A DNA stretch of 64,000 bases, from contig JBFEOQ010000002.1 in NCBI GenBank assembly GCA_041550515.1, positions 1 to 64,000 on the forward strand, in the 5' to 3' direction. How positions within the stretch are numbered: the first letter of the stretch is position 1; each line of letters begins with the position of its first letter. Positions 16,888 through 25,536 of the stretch are shown here, piece by piece. The translations under genes were made by a program, and so were the position numbers. The notes under the pieces were generated by a model, which did not search any database, was not told the origin of the DNA, and saw only the letters and a list, made by a program, of their open reading frames with translations. This DNA is from PFL35 sp041550515. GTDB lineage: Archaea; Thermoplasmatota; E2; DHVEG-1.

Positions 16888-17841
16888 TTAATTTTTTCTT
16901 TTTTTAATAAATAATATAATTGCATAAATTACAATAGCAATAATAACAAAAAATATTGAATATATTTCGATTCCAATTGGAGAAAATCCTCTATTCTGTA
17001 TAATAAAATTTGCGTATACAGGTTTTCCAGTAATATTTATATTTTCTGCAAATGCAGGTGTCATTTTAACAGAGATTAAAGCTTCGCTATAATGATAACC
17101 AAAGTTCCTTGATGGATAAACTGTTAGGTATGCTGTTTCTTCAGAACCTTTTTCCTTTGCAACAATTAAAGAATCTGTAACTGTTGCAGTCCAGCCTTCA
17201 GGAATCTCTAAAATATCAAAAAGAACTTTTGTTTCAGCATTACCATAGTTTTCTATCTCAATAGGAAATACAGCATTAGATGTTGGATCGATTCTTTTTG
17301 TAATTTCAGGTAGATTTGTTTTTATTATTGGATAAAAAGAAGGTTTAAACGACAAATTAAAAATCTTACTATCTCCTTTGATTAAACCTAAATCGCTAAT
17401 GTTTACTCTGAACTTAATAATTCCTTCTTCATATGCTGGTGCATTTTCATCAATGTGAATATAAAGTGTACAAAAAGCTTCTTCTTTTTCTGAAATATTT
17501 GTCTCAAGAAGAGTTTGATTTAATGTTACTGAGCACCAAGAAGGATGGTCAATAATTATAAGATCAATTACAGCAGAGCTTTTCAAGTAGCCTTCTAATA
17601 CACCTGCACCAAATGACGCTCCTGTTATAATATTCATTGTTACTTTCAATTCTAATATGGCAATTTCATCTCTTGGTGCTATTGGAGTTGTTGGATATTC
17701 ATCAGCCCATTCTAATTCAATTGTAACAGATGCTCTATAAGGTGGTTCTAATGCTTTTGAAATTGAGGCGGAAGATATAAATAAAATTATAAGTAAAAAT
17801 GAAAGAATTAATGATTTTTTGAGTTTTTTAAGATTTTTCAT
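16888..17841 (-). CDS. Secreted membrane-anchored Ig-like protein (paralogue of 19491-20492)
   Basis: A 317-residue protein with a signal peptide (hydrophobic run at about residues 10-30), an extracellular region of two or more beta-rich domains, and a C-terminal membrane helix followed by IKKRKN. The segment with IEIENYGNAETKVLFDI and the later NFGYH resemble COG1470/NEW3-type Ig-like domains. It aligns along its length with the product of 19491-20492, including FGYH and an RG(F/I)SxIGxEI segment just before the membrane helix. It overlaps the preceding gene by four bases (ATGA), so the two are translationally coupled. Function unknown. Confidence 0.75.
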   Translation of the reverse strand: MKNLKKLKKSLILSFLLIILFISSASISKALEPPYRASVTIELEWADEYPTTPIAPRDEIAILELKVTMNIITGASFGAGVLEGYLKSSAVIDLIIIDHPSWCSVTLNQTLLETNISEKEEAFCTLYIHIDENAPAYEEGIIKFRVNISDLGLIKGDSKIFNLSFKPSFYPIIKTNLPEITKRIDPTSNAVFPIEIENYGNAETKVLFDILEIPEGWTATVTDSLIVAKEKGSEETAYLTVYPSRNFGYHYSEALISVKMTPAFAENINITGKPVYANFIIQNRGFSPIGIEIYSIFFVIIAIVIYAIILFIKKRKN

Positions 17842-19427
17842 AATTTCCCAAGCAATTTTCTTTTTTGTTTTTCTTCTTTCTTTTTGATTTTTAATATTAA
17901 TCTTTGTTTTTGCAAATCTTCAGATTTTTCTTTCTTCTCAATTCTGATTTCTTTTATATCTTTAGTAATAGTTACTTTTTTAGGCGTTTTTTCTGGTAAT
18001 ATTTTAATAAATTTTTCTTTTATAGATAAAAATGGTTTTATTTTTTCTTTTTTTACTTCTTTTTTTTTAAATAAAATAGGTTTTACTTTTTTCCTTTTAG
18101 TTCTTTTAGGTTCAGTTAACGATTTACAGTAACAATTATACCATAAGAGGGAAGAATTATATTCATCTTCCATCATTTTTAAAGTTTCTTCATATTTGTT
18201 TTTATCTTCTTTTATTAATTTATCAAGATATTCTTTCTCTTCAGGTACCTCCCAAGGTTTATCAGGTTTTGCACATAATCTACTAATACGCATTCTTTTC
18301 CTATATATAAAAAAAGCAATAATCAAGAAAAAAACTAATATCAATAGAATTATTCCTAAACCACTCATTTCAGATAAATATATTCCTTTTGTTTCAATAA
18401 ATACTTGTCTTTCTGAGATAGTAACATTTTCATCATCCAAAGAGTATGTTTCAATTACTATTTCATGAAGAGTACCAAAATCAAAAGCAGATCGAGGAGC
18501 ATAAACACCAAGATTTATTTCTTTTTTTTCACCTGGAGATAATGTAACATAATAAGGTGATGCTAATTTTAAATCTTTATTTTCATCTTTAAGTCTAAAT
18601 CCAAAGGTATCATTATAATTACCTAGATTTTGTATTGATATAGGAATAGAAGTTATTTGATCAGGGTTTATATATACAATATCACTTGTGTCAAATCTAA
18701 CTGCATGATACGGTTTGATTTTTACTAAAATATCGACATCTTTTTTGTCTACAAAGGTTGTACCACTATATTTACCAAATCTCATTAAAACAGTAGCAGA
18801 TAGGAACCACATTATTTTATATATAATATCTGCATCTGGACCTGGTGGTGTATATAAATTACCATACGCCCATGTGTCTAAAAGTCTAACTTTAATAATT
18901 CCACTTTGAATTGGTTTACCTGATATAGGAGGTTTTGTCAATGTAATTGATAAGTTGGTTTTTAATATTGATCCATTATCAATATTTACTCTATAAGGAT
19001 CTAATACTATAAGCCAGGAGCTCTCTTCAGTACCTTTAGGATATTCTAAAACCTTAAAATTTAAAAAACGTTCAGTAAAAACTGTATTTTCTTTATCCTT
19101 ATCAAAAACTTGAAAACCTTTATTCGTTTCTGTATTCCATAAACCAACTTCAACATTTTTAGTTTCATTATATCCAATTTCAATATATGGTGGATAGGCT
19201 ACAATAGAGAGAAGTGAAAACCTTATTATTATATATACATTTTTTGCTAAGAACTTACCAAAAAACCTAAAAAGATTTCCAATAGGCCCAATTTTTATCT
19301 CTTCAGGGTCATCTGTTTGGATGTTTTCCTCTGCAACTAAATCATTTGAAATAACTTGATTAAATAAAGTTAAAGTTAATATTGCAATTATGAAGAACAC
19401 TGTTAATTTTTTTCTTGTTTGTATCAC
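17838..19427 (-). CDS. Secreted Ig-like protein with one membrane helix and basic cytoplasmic tail
   Basis: A 529-residue protein with an N-terminal signal peptide, an extracellular beta-rich region containing a NEW3-like stretch (ISIQNLGNYNDTFGFRL), a single membrane helix near residues 352-374, and a cytoplasmic region of about 150 residues rich in Lys and Glu. The tail includes CAKPDKPWEVPEEKEYLDKL and several CxC-type cysteines (YNCYCKSL), so zinc binding is possible. It is the middle gene of a three-gene cluster whose flanking members are paralogues. A complex that senses or bridges across the membrane is an inference. Confidence 0.7.
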   Translation of the reverse strand: MIQTRKKLTVFFIIAILTLTLFNQVISNDLVAEENIQTDDPEEIKIGPIGNLFRFFGKFLAKNVYIIIRFSLLSIVAYPPYIEIGYNETKNVEVGLWNTETNKGFQVFDKDKENTVFTERFLNFKVLEYPKGTEESSWLIVLDPYRVNIDNGSILKTNLSITLTKPPISGKPIQSGIIKVRLLDTWAYGNLYTPPGPDADIIYKIMWFLSATVLMRFGKYSGTTFVDKKDVDILVKIKPYHAVRFDTSDIVYINPDQITSIPISIQNLGNYNDTFGFRLKDENKDLKLASPYYVTLSPGEKKEINLGVYAPRSAFDFGTLHEIVIETYSLDDENVTISERQVFIETKGIYLSEMSGLGIILLILVFFLIIAFFIYRKRMRISRLCAKPDKPWEVPEEKEYLDKLIKEDKNKYEETLKMMEDEYNSSLLWYNCYCKSLTEPKRTKRKKVKPILFKKKEVKKEKIKPFLSIKEKFIKILPEKTPKKVTITKDIKEIRIEKKEKSEDLQKQRLILKIKKKEEKQKRKLLGKL

Positions 19428-19490
19428 TATTTGCCTCCCATTTTTAAAAAATTTTTATATTAATTTAAAGAAAAAAATGAGAGATTAACC

Positions 19491-20492
19491 TCATTTTGGC
19501 TTGTATTTTTTCATATAATAATAAATAAACCAGATTATCACGATTATTAGTATTAAGATGGGTAATATTATTTCACCACCTATTAAGGATATACCTCTGC
19601 TTTCTATAGAAACTGTAATTTGTTCTGTTGCACCAATGATTTTAGTATTTGTTGACCATGCTGGATAATATTCTACTTTAAAGGTGTAAGTATCATCATG
19701 ATAACCAAAACTTTTTGGAGGTTTAGCAGTTAAAAAAACTGTTTCTGTTTGATCAGGAGCCAAAGTTATTTGATCTGTAACTAGGACTGTCCAATCTTTT
19801 GGTATTGTAGGGACATCAAAGTATATTTTTGACTCACCATTTCCTAAGTTTGTGACTTTTATAGGGATTGAGGCAGTATCCATTGGTCCAATAACCTTAT
19901 GCTGCATTTCTGCAATTACGTTTAGCTTTGGTGCATAATCAGGATTAATTTCTAATGTAATATCTTGATCGTATTCTTGTATTATTCCAAATTTTTCTAT
20001 AAATATACCTAGTTTTATTTCACCTCTTCTAAATGCAGGTGCTTCATCATCAACAGAAATTAATAATTGGTATGAATATTGTTTAATCTGTGTTGGATCA
20101 CCAGTAGGTAAAGTTAATTTAATTGTATCAGTAAAAGCAGTCACTGTACTCCACTCATTTGGATAACTATTAATCCTTATTTTCATGTCTAGTGTTCTCC
20201 CAGCATAAAAAACTTGATATAATGATCCACCAAATGGTCCTCTTGCCAGAGAGTGAGTTATAGTTAAATCATAACTTCTTGACTCTTCGAAAGGTTTAAT
20301 TGCGAGTGTCGCATTTTGAGAATTTGCCCACAGAACGTTTACTACATGAGCAAAAGAAATAAGACCACCCTGCTGAGTTTGATCGGCAGTAGTTTCCTCT
20401 GCTGAAGTTGTAGGTATAATTATCATAAAAATGCTAAATAAAAGTATTACAAGTACTAGTGAAGTCTTAACTTTACTACTTTTTTTCATCAT
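19491..20492 (-). CDS. Secreted membrane-anchored Ig-like protein
   Basis: A 333-residue protein with a signal peptide ending near TTSAEE, an extracellular beta-rich region and a C-terminal membrane helix (ILPILILIIVIIWFIYYY) followed by a basic tail. The Ig-like stretch IPIKVTNLGNGESKIYFDV followed by a FGYH segment matches its paralogue at 16888-17841. GGTGA before the ATG supports the start. It is the first gene of the minus-strand cluster, with TATA-rich sequence in the 218 bases upstream. No enzymatic motif is visible. Confidence 0.75.
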   Translation of the reverse strand: MMKKSSKVKTSLVLVILLFSIFMIIIPTTSAEETTADQTQQGGLISFAHVVNVLWANSQNATLAIKPFEESRSYDLTITHSLARGPFGGSLYQVFYAGRTLDMKIRINSYPNEWSTVTAFTDTIKLTLPTGDPTQIKQYSYQLLISVDDEAPAFRRGEIKLGIFIEKFGIIQEYDQDITLEINPDYAPKLNVIAEMQHKVIGPMDTASIPIKVTNLGNGESKIYFDVPTIPKDWTVLVTDQITLAPDQTETVFLTAKPPKSFGYHDDTYTFKVEYYPAWSTNTKIIGATEQITVSIESRGISLIGGEIILPILILIIVIIWFIYYYMKKYKPK

Positions 20493-20710
20493 TATTTATC
20501 ACCATTTTTAATATTTTTGATATATACTTACATTTCCATTTATATAAAGATTGTTGTTCATTTCTTTCTTTTTGACTTAAACAACCCCTATATATATGAT
20601 TAATTAATATATATAACTTTCATAATATAAAACACTTTCCTAAAAATTAAAATATTTTTATTATAATTAAGGAATAAAAATTTTATCTTTAAAAAAATAA
20701 AATAAAAAAT

Positions 20711-21043
20711 TTATTGAACAACATCAATTTCTGGAGTTTCTTGTTCTTCTTTATTTTTATCCTCTTTTTTCTTCTTATTAGAGACAACCTTATCAGGAAA
20801 AAAACTCAAAATAACTATATCCCCAACAGAATTAACCCACCTATAAGGCACTGCAACATCCACAGTTCCTTCTACAATAGCAGGATTAGTATTAGTAACA
20901 AGTAAACTACTAACCTTCTTTTCATCCATGTCCAAGAAAATATTCCTAACATGACCAACATATTTTCCCTGACGAGTATAAACTGGTAATTTCAAAAATG
21001 ATGTTACTTCTTCTGTGTTAATTTTAGCGTCCATATTTGTCAT
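20711..21043 (-). CDS. PRC-barrel domain protein
   Basis: A 110-residue protein with one PRC-barrel: residues KLPVYTRQGKYVGHVRNIFLDMDEKKVSSLLV match the family, and a Lys/Glu-rich tail follows. PRC barrels occur in RNA processing (RimM) and, in archaea, in cell-division partners of FtsZ/SepF. An ATG at 21058 is in frame but lies only about ten bases after a TATA-like element at 21064-21072. That element is about 25 bases from the ATG at 21043, which suggests a leaderless transcript starting there. Confidence 0.8.
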   Translation of the reverse strand: MTNMDAKINTEEVTSFLKLPVYTRQGKYVGHVRNIFLDMDEKKVSSLLVTNTNPAIVEGTVDVAVPYRWVNSVGDIVILSFFPDKVVSNKKKKEDKNKEEQETPEIDVVQ

Positions 21044-21138
21044 AAAATCAAAATGCATTTACTTATATTAAAATGTGATGGTAAAAAAATAAAATAAACG
21101 AAATCTTTTTTGACTATATCTGATTTCATATTAATAAA

Positions 21139-22290
21139 ATGGACAATAAAAAAATAGATAAAATACAAAAAAAACTTAAAAAATATCATGAAAAAGATTT
21201 TTCTTTTTCTAAAGGGCAAATACTAGGATCAATGTGTACACAGCCGTTACCAATAGCAAAAATTGCATATGAAATGTTTCTTGAAACAAATATAGGAGAC
21301 CCCAAACTATTCCCAGGCTCTAAAGAAATAGAAAAAAAATATCTTATTTTCCTAAAAAAACTATTAAATGCCCCTGAGAAAAGCCAAGGAATTATTGGAA
21401 GCGGAGGTACAGAGAGTAATATTGCCGCTGTTTGGCTTGCTAAGAAACTAAATCCTTATAAAAAAAAGCTTATTATACCTGACAGTGCCCACTTTTCTTT
21501 TAAAAAAATTGAATCAATTATGGATATAACCCTCGATTATGTTAAACTTAATAAGAATTATCAGATGGATATTAAGGAAGTTAAGAAAAAAATTAATTCA
21601 AAAACTTTAGGTGTTGTTGGAATAGCAGGTACAACAGAACTTGGTGTAATTGATCCAATACCTAAGCTTTCAGAAATTTGTCAAAAAGAAAACATTTTTT
21701 TACATATTGATGCAGCATTTGGAGGTTACATTATTCCTTTTTTACAAAACTTAGGATATAAAGTTCCTAAATTTGATTTTAGAAATCTTGGTATATGCAG
21801 TATTACAATTGATGCTCATAAAATGGGATGTTCTGCAATACCACTAGGTTCTCTTATAGTAAAAAACGAGGAATGGCTTGAAAAAATAAGTGTTAATACA
21901 CCTTACATTAGTAGTACCAAACAATCAGGAATTATCGCAACTCGTTCTGCAGCACCAGTAGCAGCCGCCTATGCTGTTTCAGAGTATTTGGGAATAAAAG
22001 GTTATACTAATATAGTTGAAAAATGTATTAATAATACATTTTATTTAAAAAAAAGAATTGAGGAAATAGGATTAAAACTTGTTACCTACCCTACACTTAA
22101 TATTATTGCAATAAAATTAAAAAATCCTACAAAAATTGTAAATCTTTTAACAAAAAAAGGTTATAAACTAAATAAGATAGAAAGATATTCTGCAGTGAGA
22201 ATTGTTATTATGCCTCATGTTACAAAGCAAGTTATTGATAAATTTATACCTGTTTTTCAAAAAACATGTAAAGAGATAGGTGAAATTTAA
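21139..22290 (+). CDS. mfnA: PLP-dependent tyrosine/aspartate decarboxylase (MfnA family)
   Basis: A 383-residue group II amino-acid decarboxylase. Motifs are the phosphate-binding GSGGTESNIAA, LHIDAAFGG (the aspartate contacting the PLP ring nitrogen) and SITIDAHKMG, whose lysine carries the cofactor. In methanogens MfnA makes tyramine for methanofuran. Archaea without methanofuran use the same family to convert aspartate to beta-alanine for coenzyme A, the more likely role here since no methanogenesis gene is in the window. Substrate choice cannot be read from the sequence. Confidence 0.85.
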   Translation: MDNKKIDKIQKKLKKYHEKDFSFSKGQILGSMCTQPLPIAKIAYEMFLETNIGDPKLFPGSKEIEKKYLIFLKKLLNAPEKSQGIIGSGGTESNIAAVWLAKKLNPYKKKLIIPDSAHFSFKKIESIMDITLDYVKLNKNYQMDIKEVKKKINSKTLGVVGIAGTTELGVIDPIPKLSEICQKENIFLHIDAAFGGYIIPFLQNLGYKVPKFDFRNLGICSITIDAHKMGCSAIPLGSLIVKNEEWLEKISVNTPYISSTKQSGIIATRSAAPVAAAYAVSEYLGIKGYTNIVEKCINNTFYLKKRIEEIGLKLVTYPTLNIIAIKLKNPTKIVNLLTKKGYKLNKIERYSAVRIVIMPHVTKQVIDKFIPVFQKTCKEIGEI

Positions 22291-22345
22291 AAAACAAAAT
22301 AATAAAATATTTACACTATAAGAATATATACTATCCTTGGATATT

Positions 22346-22537
22346 ATGACAAATTCTATACCTGCACACAATCACTGCATGATATGTATGAAAGCAATTC
22401 CAACTTCTGAAACTCTTTGCTCTGATGAATGCAAACAGAAATATCAAGCAATGTTAAAAAAGAAAAAGTTGACACTACTATTTTTATGGGTTATGATAAT
22501 TGCTTTTCTAGCTGTATTATTTTTTGTAAATTTATAA
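22346..22537 (+). CDS. Zn-ribbon single-pass membrane protein (DUF2116-like)
   Basis: A 63-residue protein with four cysteines in HNHCMICMKAIP and LCSDECKQKY, forming a zinc ribbon, and one C-terminal membrane helix (LTLLFLWVMIIAFLAVLFF). The layout matches the archaeal DUF2116 family of unknown function. A TTG at 22337 would add three residues, but the ATG at 22346 is about 20 bases after a TATA-like run (aatatata at 22323), suggesting a leaderless start. Confidence 0.8.
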   Translation: MTNSIPAHNHCMICMKAIPTSETLCSDECKQKYQAMLKKKKLTLLFLWVMIIAFLAVLFFVNL

Positions 22538-22544
22538 TCTATTT

Positions 22545-22703
22545 TTATTCAGCGAGTTCTTCCTGTAAATCTATTACCATCTCGGTAAGTACATCTTCGA
22601 ATACTTGATGACGATATTCTTTGATTGAACCATTTGAAAGATGAGCTCTTGCAACAAAGTCTCGTCCATCTTTAATTATCTCAATATGACAGACAGTTTC
22701 CAT
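22545..22703 (-). CDS. Small protein, 52 aa, resembling the 69-aa protein at 13721
   Basis: A 52-codon frame from ATG at 22703 to TAA at 22547-22545, with GTGA about seven bases before the start and a TATA-like aaatataaat further upstream. The product starts METVCHIEIIKDGRDFVARA, then has NGSIKEYR and MVIDLQEELAE. The spacing of IEI, KD, IKE-(Y/F)-R and ID-(L/M)-Q matches the 69-residue product at 13721-13930, so the two look like members of one small family. Function unknown. It is convergent with the zinc-ribbon gene, and their ends are seven bases apart. Confidence 0.72.
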   Translation of the reverse strand: METVCHIEIIKDGRDFVARAHLSNGSIKEYRHQVFEDVLTEMVIDLQEELAE

Positions 22704-22819
22704 AAGTAATTCACTTTAGTTTGCAAACCCGAATTCATCGACTATATTTATATTTTTTGTGGACAAAGTTTAATCAATTAAAAAATATACAGAAATTGAT
22801 ATAGGAGGAATTAATTTCT

Positions 22820-23701
22820 TTGAATAAAATAAGACAACCAACTGTTGCAGGGCAATTCTATGATGCAAATAAAACTAATTTAAGAAAAACAATTGAAAAA
22901 TGTTTTACTGATTCCAGAGGTCCTGGTGAAATTCTAAAAGTAAAAAATACAAATAAAAAGGTTAAAGGATTAATAGTTCCACATGCAGGTTTTATTTTTT
23001 CAGGATCTATTGCTGCTTACTCGTATAAATTTCTTGCAGAACATGGTTTTGCAGATTCTTTTATAATAATTGGTCCAAACCATACAGGTATGGGATCTGA
23101 TGTATCTGTAATGACTGAAGGTGAATGGATGACTCCTTTTGGAACAACTCAAATAAATGAAAAAATCGCGAAACAATTAGCATGTGATATAATAGATAAT
23201 GATGAAACTGCTCATAATTATGAGCATAGTATAGAAGTCCAGTTACCATTTTTACAGTTTATAATTGGAAATAATAACTTTAATTTTGTACCTATATGTA
23301 TGAGAAAACAAGATTTTGAAACATCACAAGAGGTAGGAAATATAATTGCAAATATAATTAAAAATTCAGATGAAAATATTGTAATTATTGCAAGTACAGA
23401 TTTTACACATGCAGGTTTTAATTATAATAGTATGCCACCCGAAGGAATACGTGTTGACAAATATGCTGAAAACCAAGATAAACTAGCAATAGAAAAAATA
23501 TTAAAACTTGATTCAAAAGATCTGATAAATACAGTTGAAAAAAACAATATTACAATGTGTGGATATGGACCTGTAGCCTCTCTTATTATTGCAGCAAAAC
23601 AACTTGGTGCAAAAGAAGTTAAATTACTTAAATATGGTACCAGCTATGAGGTACAACCTTCTAACTCTTGTGTTGGTTATGCTGCATTATCTTTTTACTA
23701 A
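22820..23701 (+). CDS. MEMO1-family protein (AmmeMemoRadiSam system protein B)
   Basis: A 293-residue MEMO protein. Conserved segments are IRQPTVAGQFYD, IVPHAGFIFSG, IIIGPNHTG, NYEHSIEVQLPFLQ and the STDFTHAG motif. The histidines in these segments line a metal site in related structures. In many archaea and bacteria the gene associates with an AMMECR1 protein and a radical SAM enzyme, but neither is adjacent here. It starts at TTG 22820, eleven bases after GGAGG. Deoxyhypusine synthase follows 24 bases later. The biochemical function is unresolved. Confidence 0.9.
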   Translation: MNKIRQPTVAGQFYDANKTNLRKTIEKCFTDSRGPGEILKVKNTNKKVKGLIVPHAGFIFSGSIAAYSYKFLAEHGFADSFIIIGPNHTGMGSDVSVMTEGEWMTPFGTTQINEKIAKQLACDIIDNDETAHNYEHSIEVQLPFLQFIIGNNNFNFVPICMRKQDFETSQEVGNIIANIIKNSDENIVIIASTDFTHAGFNYNSMPPEGIRVDKYAENQDKLAIEKILKLDSKDLINTVEKNNITMCGYGPVASLIIAAKQLGAKEVKLLKYGTSYEVQPSNSCVGYAALSFY

Positions 23702-23725
23702 ATAACAAGGTAGTGATTTTATAAT

Positions 23726-24664
23726 ATGATGGAAAAAAAAGTAAAGGATATTGAACTTAAAATAGAAACAACAAATGAACTGATAAAACAACTATATGAT
23801 TCTGGAGGATTTACTGCAAAAAAACTTGCAGTAGGTATAGATATTCTTGAAGAAATGATAAAACAAAAAAATTGTATAAAATTTTTAAGTTTTCCAGCTT
23901 GTATTATTTCAACTGGTACTCGTGGAATTATAAAAGAACTTATAAAAAAAAAACTATGTGATATTGTAATCACTACTTGTGGAACATTGGATCATGACCT
24001 GGCAAGACTATGGCAAAATTACTACCATGGTCATTTTATAGCAGATGATAAAGAACTACATAATCAAGGTATAAACAGACTTGGTAATATCTTTATACCA
24101 AATGAATCCTATGGAAAGATACTCGAAGAAAAAATGCAACCAATATTAGAAAATATTTACCAAAAAAATAAAAGATGGTCTACAAAAGATTTAATATGGG
24201 AGTTTGCAAAACATTTAGAAAAAGAAAAAAATAAACAAGAGTCAATACTCTATTGGTCTTATAAAAATAAAATACCGATATATATACCAGGTATTACAGA
24301 TGGAGCATTTGGTTCACAGATATGGATGTTTTATCAAACTCATCGTGACTTTACAATAGATATTTTAAAAGATGAACAAGAACTTTCAGATGTCGTATTT
24401 ATGGCAAAACACACAGGAGCCCTAATTATTGGTGGTGGGATCTCAAAACATCATGTAATCTGGTGGAATCAATTTTGTAATGGTCTAAATTATGTTGTAT
24501 ATATTACAACTGCTGCTGAATATGATGGAAGCCTTTCTGGCGCACAAACACGAGAAGCAATTTCTTGGGGTAAAATAAAAGAAAACGCAAAAAAAGTAAC
24601 AATTCATGGTGATGCAACTATAATACTACCATTTATGATTAGCGCCCTTATTGAAAGAATATAA
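23726..24664 (+). CDS. dys: Deoxyhypusine synthase
   Basis: A 312-residue NAD-dependent enzyme that transfers the aminobutyl group of spermidine to a lysine of aIF5A. Recognisable parts are FPACIISTGTRGIIKELIKK, TTCGTLDHDLAR, PGITDGAFGSQIW, the active-site lysine in GGGISKHH, and AAEYDGSLSGAQTREAISWGKI. Length is as expected. A second in-frame ATG at 23729 is possible. The gene implies polyamine-dependent hypusination in this organism. Confidence 0.95.
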   Translation: MMEKKVKDIELKIETTNELIKQLYDSGGFTAKKLAVGIDILEEMIKQKNCIKFLSFPACIISTGTRGIIKELIKKKLCDIVITTCGTLDHDLARLWQNYYHGHFIADDKELHNQGINRLGNIFIPNESYGKILEEKMQPILENIYQKNKRWSTKDLIWEFAKHLEKEKNKQESILYWSYKNKIPIYIPGITDGAFGSQIWMFYQTHRDFTIDILKDEQELSDVVFMAKHTGALIIGGGISKHHVIWWNQFCNGLNYVVYITTAAEYDGSLSGAQTREAISWGKIKENAKKVTIHGDATIILPFMISALIERI

Positions 24665-24672
24665 AAACAGAA

Positions 24673-25536
24673 TTACTGCCAAAACATAGCTTTCATAATT
24701 TTTTTAATATTTCCAGGTAACTCACCTTTTTTCTTACCACTAATCATATCAATTGTTGCACTCGCAAGCATATTCACAGTTTCAGAAAAAAACCATCGAC
24801 CATAATCTGCATCTGCACGAGCTGGACTACCAATATAACCTTCTGTAATTCCAATATCTTTAAATTTTTTACCGATAACTCTTGGAGAATTAATATCACG
24901 ATAAATATTTTGTAAATTTTTATAAGATTCATCTACAAGATAAGGATACTGATATTTCATAACACTTGTTTCACGAAAACAAGCATGAATTTCCTTACTA
25001 GTATCAAAACCTAATTTAGGCTCACGCTCTATAACCATATTATTATAAAAATATGGACCCCATGGTTCAACAGATTTCATATTATATTTTGATTCGAGTT
25101 TATTTATTGCAGAATAAATACCACGAAGATGACCTATTGCCATATGATAAGTGCATATAACAAAATATTTAAAACCATGTTCACCTAAACTACTACCAAT
25201 TCCAAATATTATATCTCTAACAATTTTACTACTAATAGATATACTACCAGGAAAATCTGTGGTAAATTTACAAAAACCAAGAGGAACTGCAGGCATTAAA
25301 ATACATATAAATTCTGGTTTTTTAATATTAATAATTTTAATCGCCTCTTTTACTGCATCAGATATAATTAAAAAATCAGTACCAACTGGTAAATGTGGTC
25401 CATGCTCTTCCATAGGACTAATCGGTAAAAAAAACACAGCTTTATCTTTATTTAATTCACTTAGTTTTTTCCAAGTTAGTTCTTCAAATTTCAAGAAATT
25501 TCCATTTTTTTTGTTAATTATTTTTTTATTTTTCAA
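24673..25536 (-). CDS. Creatininase-family amidohydrolase
   Basis: A 287-residue member of the creatininase/FAPy-deformylase/MftE superfamily. Metal ligands are visible in PISPMEEHGPHLPVGTD and in EIHACFRETSVM, with GYIGSPARADADYGRWFF near the end. The usual GHGGN segment is replaced by TYHMAIGHLRG, so substrate specificity has probably changed. It overlaps the methionine aminopeptidase gene by four bases and is the last gene of the MBF1-Sua5-MetAP operon. Relatives include creatininase, riboflavin/F420-pathway formamide hydrolases and mycofactocin peptidase, and none is clearly favoured. Confidence 0.85.
   Translation of the reverse strand: MKNKKIINKKNGNFLKFEELTWKKLSELNKDKAVFFLPISPMEEHGPHLPVGTDFLIISDAVKEAIKIINIKKPEFICILMPAVPLGFCKFTTDFPGSISISSKIVRDIIFGIGSSLGEHGFKYFVICTYHMAIGHLRGIYSAINKLESKYNMKSVEPWGPYFYNNMVIEREPKLGFDTSKEIHACFRETSVMKYQYPYLVDESYKNLQNIYRDINSPRVIGKKFKDIGITEGYIGSPARADADYGRWFFSETVNMLASATIDMISGKKKGELPGNIKKIMKAMFWQ

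Noticed and set aside
18196..18468. A 90-codon plus-strand frame inside the large Ig-like gene
   Set aside because: It is antisense to a long frame with signal peptide, membrane helix and coherent domains; it reads as a low-complexity shadow.
20585..20620. AT-rich near-palindrome around gattaattaata as a replication origin
   Set aside because: No origin boxes or cdc6/orc gene is nearby; it more likely supplies TATA elements for the minus-strand Ig-like gene cluster.
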